This document shows positions 8,077-10,186 of a stretch of DNA of 10,186 nt, one piece after another. The notes beneath the pieces were generated by a model. The model worked only from the letters and a program-made list of their open reading frames with translations. It did not search any database and was not told the DNA's origin. A program made the translations under genes and the position numbers. How positions within the stretch are numbered: position 1 is the stretch's first letter; each line of letters begins with the position of its first letter. Origin of the DNA: Candidatus Aminicenantota bacterium (GTDB lineage Bacteria > Acidobacteriota > Aminicenantia > Aminicenantales > Aminicenantaceae); NCBI GenBank assembly GCA_030614645.1, contig JAUWTR010000020.1, forward strand, positions 1 to 10,186, given 5' to 3'.

Positions 8077-9623
8077 AGGGGGATATTCCCGTGCTTTTTC
8101 GGGGGATTCTGGTCGCGCTTGTTTTCCAGCATTTTTAAAGCAGCAATCAGCTTCTGACGCGTATATTTCGGCTCGATCACTTCATCCAGATAACCTTTTT
8201 CACAGGCTATATAGGGATTAGCAAACTTTTCCCTAAATTCTTCGACTTTCCTCCTGGTTAATTCATCTGAATCTTCAGCTTTATCCAATTCACGCTTATG
8301 CACGATCTTTACCGCTCCTTCAGGTCCCATAACAGAAATCTCTGCGGTAGGAAAGGCGTAATTGATATCAGCCCGGATATGCTTGGAAGCCATGACACAA
8401 TATGCTCCCCCATATGCCTTGCGGGTAATGATCGTTATCTTCGGCACTGTGGCTTCTGCAAAAGCATAAAGGATCTTGGCTCCATGCCGGATGATTCCCC
8501 CATGTTCCTGTGCGACTCCAGGTAGGAATCCCGGAACATCCTCAAAAGTTATCAAAGGAATATTAAAAGCATCGCAGAAGCGGATAAAACGAGCCCCTTT
8601 ATCAGATGAATTGATATCCAGCACTCCGGCCAGATGATCAGGCTGGTTAGCAACGATACCCACCGGCTTTCCACTCAGCCGGCCGAAACCTATTACTATA
8701 TTTTTAGCATAATTCTCCTGGATTTCAAAAAAATAGTTTTCATCCAACACTTCCTGAATTACTTCACGAATGTCATATGGTTGATTAGGGTCATCAGGGA
8801 TAATGTGGTTTAATTTATCATTTATTCTGTCCAATGGGTCCGCGGACTTTTTCTCCGGAGGATCTTCCATATTGTTATCCGGGATAAAAGATAAAAGCTC
8901 CCTGATAATTGTTAATGTTTTCTCCTCATTCTCGGCTGCAAAATGAGCAACTCCACTTAAAGTATTATGTGTCTCTGCACCTCCCAGTTCCTCCATAGTG
9001 ACAACTTCGTGAGTCACTGCTTTGATCACATCCGGACCAGTGATGAACATCTTACTGACTCCCCGGGTCATGACGATAAAATCGGTTATTGCAGGAGAAT
9101 AAACAGCTCCTCCTGCACAGGGCCCGATTATTGCTGAGATCTGAGGAACCACTCCCGAAGCCAGGACATTTCTCAGAAATATATCTGCATATCCTGCCAG
9201 GCTGGCAACTCCTTCCTGGATACGCGCTCCGCCGGAATCGTTGAGCCCGATAATGGGAGTGCCGGCTTTCATGGCCAGGTCCATGATCTTGCATATCTTG
9301 GCTGCATTGGCAGAGCTTAAAGAACCGCCGAACACAGTAAAATACTGAGCGAAAATAAATACTGACCGCCCTTCAATCATACCGTAGCCAGTAACTACGC
9401 CGTCCCCATATATCCGCTTTTTATCCAGGCCAAAATCTTTGCTATCATGAACAACAAACTTGTCCATTTCCTGAAAAGATCCTTCATCTAAAAGTAAGTT
9501 AATTCTCTCGCGTGCAGTAAGTTTCTTTTCTTTGTGCCGCTTGGCAATTTTTTCTTTTCCTCCTCCCAACTCGGCAAGCTTTTCACGGCGTTTAACTTCC
9601 TCGATTTTTTTCTCAATAGACAT
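8073..9623 (-). CDS. Acyl-CoA carboxylase carboxyltransferase (beta) subunit, propionyl-CoA/methylmalonyl-CoA type
   Basis: This 516-residue cytoplasmic protein is full length for the PccB/MmdA family, which moves a carboxyl group from biotin to an acyl-CoA (or back). Two crotonase-like halves are visible. The N-terminal half includes [16 protein letters not shown] (35-50), the oxyanion loop [10 protein letters not shown] (129-138) and [12 protein letters not shown] (167-178). The C-terminal half includes [10 protein letters not shown] (327-336), [24 protein letters not shown] (second biotin/oxyanion site, within 360-383) and RKAYGGAY (401-408). The C-terminus KKHGNIPL matches the family's usual ending. 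Residue 409, the position after GGAY, is Cys, whereas it is Asp in propionyl-specific PccB, so acetyl-CoA, propionyl-CoA or another substrate remains open. The adjacent biotin carboxylase and carrier favour a carboxylase over a sodium-pumping decarboxylase; no membrane decarboxylase subunit is in the window. The gene starts 17 nt after the transaldolase stop. Confidence 0.95.
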   Translation of the reverse strand: MSIEKKIEEVKRREKLAELGGGKEKIAKRHKEKKLTARERINLLLDEGSFQEMDKFVVHDSKDFGLDKKRIYGDGVVTGYGMIEGRSVFIFAQYFTVFGGSLSSANAAKICKIMDLAMKAGTPIIGLNDSGGARIQEGVASLAGYADIFLRNVLASGVVPQISAIIGPCAGGAVYSPAITDFIVMTRGVSKMFITGPDVIKAVTHEVVTMEELGGAETHNTLSGVAHFAAENEEKTLTIIRELLSFIPDNNMEDPPEKKSADPLDRINDKLNHIIPDDPNQPYDIREVIQEVLDENYFFEIQENYAKNIVIGFGRLSGKPVGIVANQPDHLAGVLDINSSDKGARFIRFCDAFNIPLITFEDVPGFLPGVAQEHGGIIRHGAKILYAFAEATVPKITIITRKAYGGAYCVMASKHIRADINYAFPTAEISVMGPEGAVKIVHKRELDKAEDSDELTRRKVEEFREKFANPYIACEKGYLDEVIEPKYTRQKLIAALKMLENKRDQNPPKKHGNIPL

Positions 9624-9629
9624 TTTTTA

Positions 9630-9633
9630 TCCT
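9630..9633 (-). promoter_or_regulatory. Ribosome binding site of the carboxyltransferase gene
   Basis: AGGA lies 6 nt before the ATG at 9623, within the 17-nt gap after the transaldolase stop. It confirms the start. The gap is too short to hold both a terminator and a promoter. Confidence 0.65.
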
Positions 9634-9640
9634 GGACTAT

Positions 9641-10186
9641 TTACTTGGACTTAACCTTATCCCAGTCTTTTAAGAATCTTTCAATCCCGATATCAGTCAG
9701 CGGATGCTTGACCATCTTCTCAAGCGCGGCAAAAGGAAGGGTTGCTATATCTGCTCCAATAAGTGCGGTTTCAACAATATGCAGAGGATGCCTTATACAC
9801 GCAACTATTACTTCGGTATCAAAACCATAATTATTAAAAATATTTACGATCTGATCCACTAAATCCATGCCATCATGAGAGATATCATCCAGCCTGCCGA
9901 CAAACGGACTTACATATCTAGCTCCCGCTTTAGCAGCTAATACAGCCTGCAAAGGAGAAAAAACCAGGGTTGTATTAGCATGTATGCCTTCCTGCGCCAG
10001 GGCTTTAATCGCTTTCAGCCCCTCAATTCCTATGGGAATCTTGACTACAACATTATCAGCTAGTTCAGCCAAGCTCCTGGCCTCTTTAATGATCTCCTCA
10101 GCACGGCTTGATACACATTCTACACTTATCGGCCCGGAAACAATTCTGCATATCTCTTTGATCAAATCCTCAAACGCTTCCTCTTC
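9641..10186 (-). CDS. tal: Small transaldolase (TalC/FSA family), 5' end cut by window edge
   Basis: The open frame continues to the right edge ([12 protein letters not shown]), giving 181 residues. The family is about 215, so about 35 N-terminal residues, including the usual FIDTAN and TTNPS segments, lie outside. A TTG at 10165 is an internal Leu codon, not the start. The enzyme is a cytoplasmic class I aldolase of the pentose phosphate pathway. The Schiff-base lysine is in NVVVKIP (Lys codon 10042-10040). Further family segments are [29 protein letters not shown] and IRHPLH, ending in [16 protein letters not shown]. Phe in SPFVGR, where E. coli fructose-6-phosphate aldolase has Tyr (APYVNR), and Glu in SVECVS instead of Gln favour transaldolase over aldolase activity; this is inferred from family comparison. 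A Cys sits in the VACIRHP segment where relatives usually have Ser. The gene precedes the carboxyltransferase gene by 17 nt, so co-transcription is likely though no metabolic link is evident. Confidence 0.95.
   Translation of the reverse strand, partial: EEEAFEDLIKEICRIVSGPISVECVSSRAEEIIKEARSLAELADNVVVKIPIGIEGLKAIKALAQEGIHANTTLVFSPLQAVLAAKAGARYVSPFVGRLDDISHDGMDLVDQIVNIFNNYGFDTEVIVACIRHPLHIVETALIGADIATLPFAALEKMVKHPLTDIGIERFLKDWDKVKSK

Noticed and set aside
9052..9294. 80-codon minus-strand open frame within the carboxyltransferase gene
   Set aside because: It is an alternative frame of the conserved SGGAR/GPCAGGA region and shows only composition-driven residues.
10163..10165. TTG as the transaldolase start
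   Set aside because: The frame continues upstream to the window edge with family-like residues (EEEAFED), and the essential N-terminal strand would be missing.
1..10186. CRISPR array, tRNA/rRNA, insertion sequence or att repeats
   Set aside because: No regularly spaced direct repeats, transposase, terminal inverted repeats or RNA gene signatures were seen; nearly every base is in one of six conserved genes.

Overview
All six genes in this window lie on the minus strand and are packed almost without gaps. In transcription order (right to left) they are: a small transaldolase (5' end beyond the right edge), a carboxyltransferase subunit of an acyl-CoA carboxylase, a biotin carboxylase, a biotin carrier protein, a TamB-type giant protein, and an Omp85-family (BamA/TamA) outer-membrane protein whose 3' end lies beyond the left edge. 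Junctions are 17 nt, a 4-nt ATGA overlap, 1 nt, 27 nt and a 26-nt overlap, so one polycistronic unit is the simplest reading. No promoter, terminator, RNA gene, mobile element, CRISPR array or DNA repeat was found, and no stretch over 300 bases lacks a gene.

The organism is a diderm (Gram-negative type) bacterium, because TamB and Omp85 proteins act in the periplasm and outer membrane. The G+C content looks moderate (about 40-45% by eye, not computed). Nothing in the window fixes the phylum. An uncultivated or deep-branching diderm lineage would fit, but that is a guess.

Right part (6078-9623): the three carboxylase genes supply all the catalytic parts of a biotin-dependent acyl-CoA carboxylase of the propionyl-CoA/acetyl-CoA type. 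Biotin carboxylase carboxylates biotin on the carrier, and the carboxyltransferase passes the carboxyl to an acyl-CoA. Carboxylase and carrier are separate genes that together have about the length of a one-piece PccA alpha subunit. The substrate cannot be settled from sequence; the residue usually used as a guide is a cysteine here. The transaldolase upstream (9641-10186) points to pentose phosphate or sugar phosphate metabolism.

Left part (1-6050): TamB has an N-terminal membrane anchor, a long beta-rich body and a C-terminal TamB domain. The overlapping Omp85 gene encodes what I read as seven POTRA domains before a beta-barrel. Such TamB-Omp85 pairs serve outer-membrane protein assembly and/or lipid transport across the periplasm. 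I see no clearly new biological system. The points most worth checking are the POTRA count, the carboxylase/outer-membrane gene linkage, the split carboxylase with a beta-rich extension on the carrier, and the unusual cysteines in two active sites.
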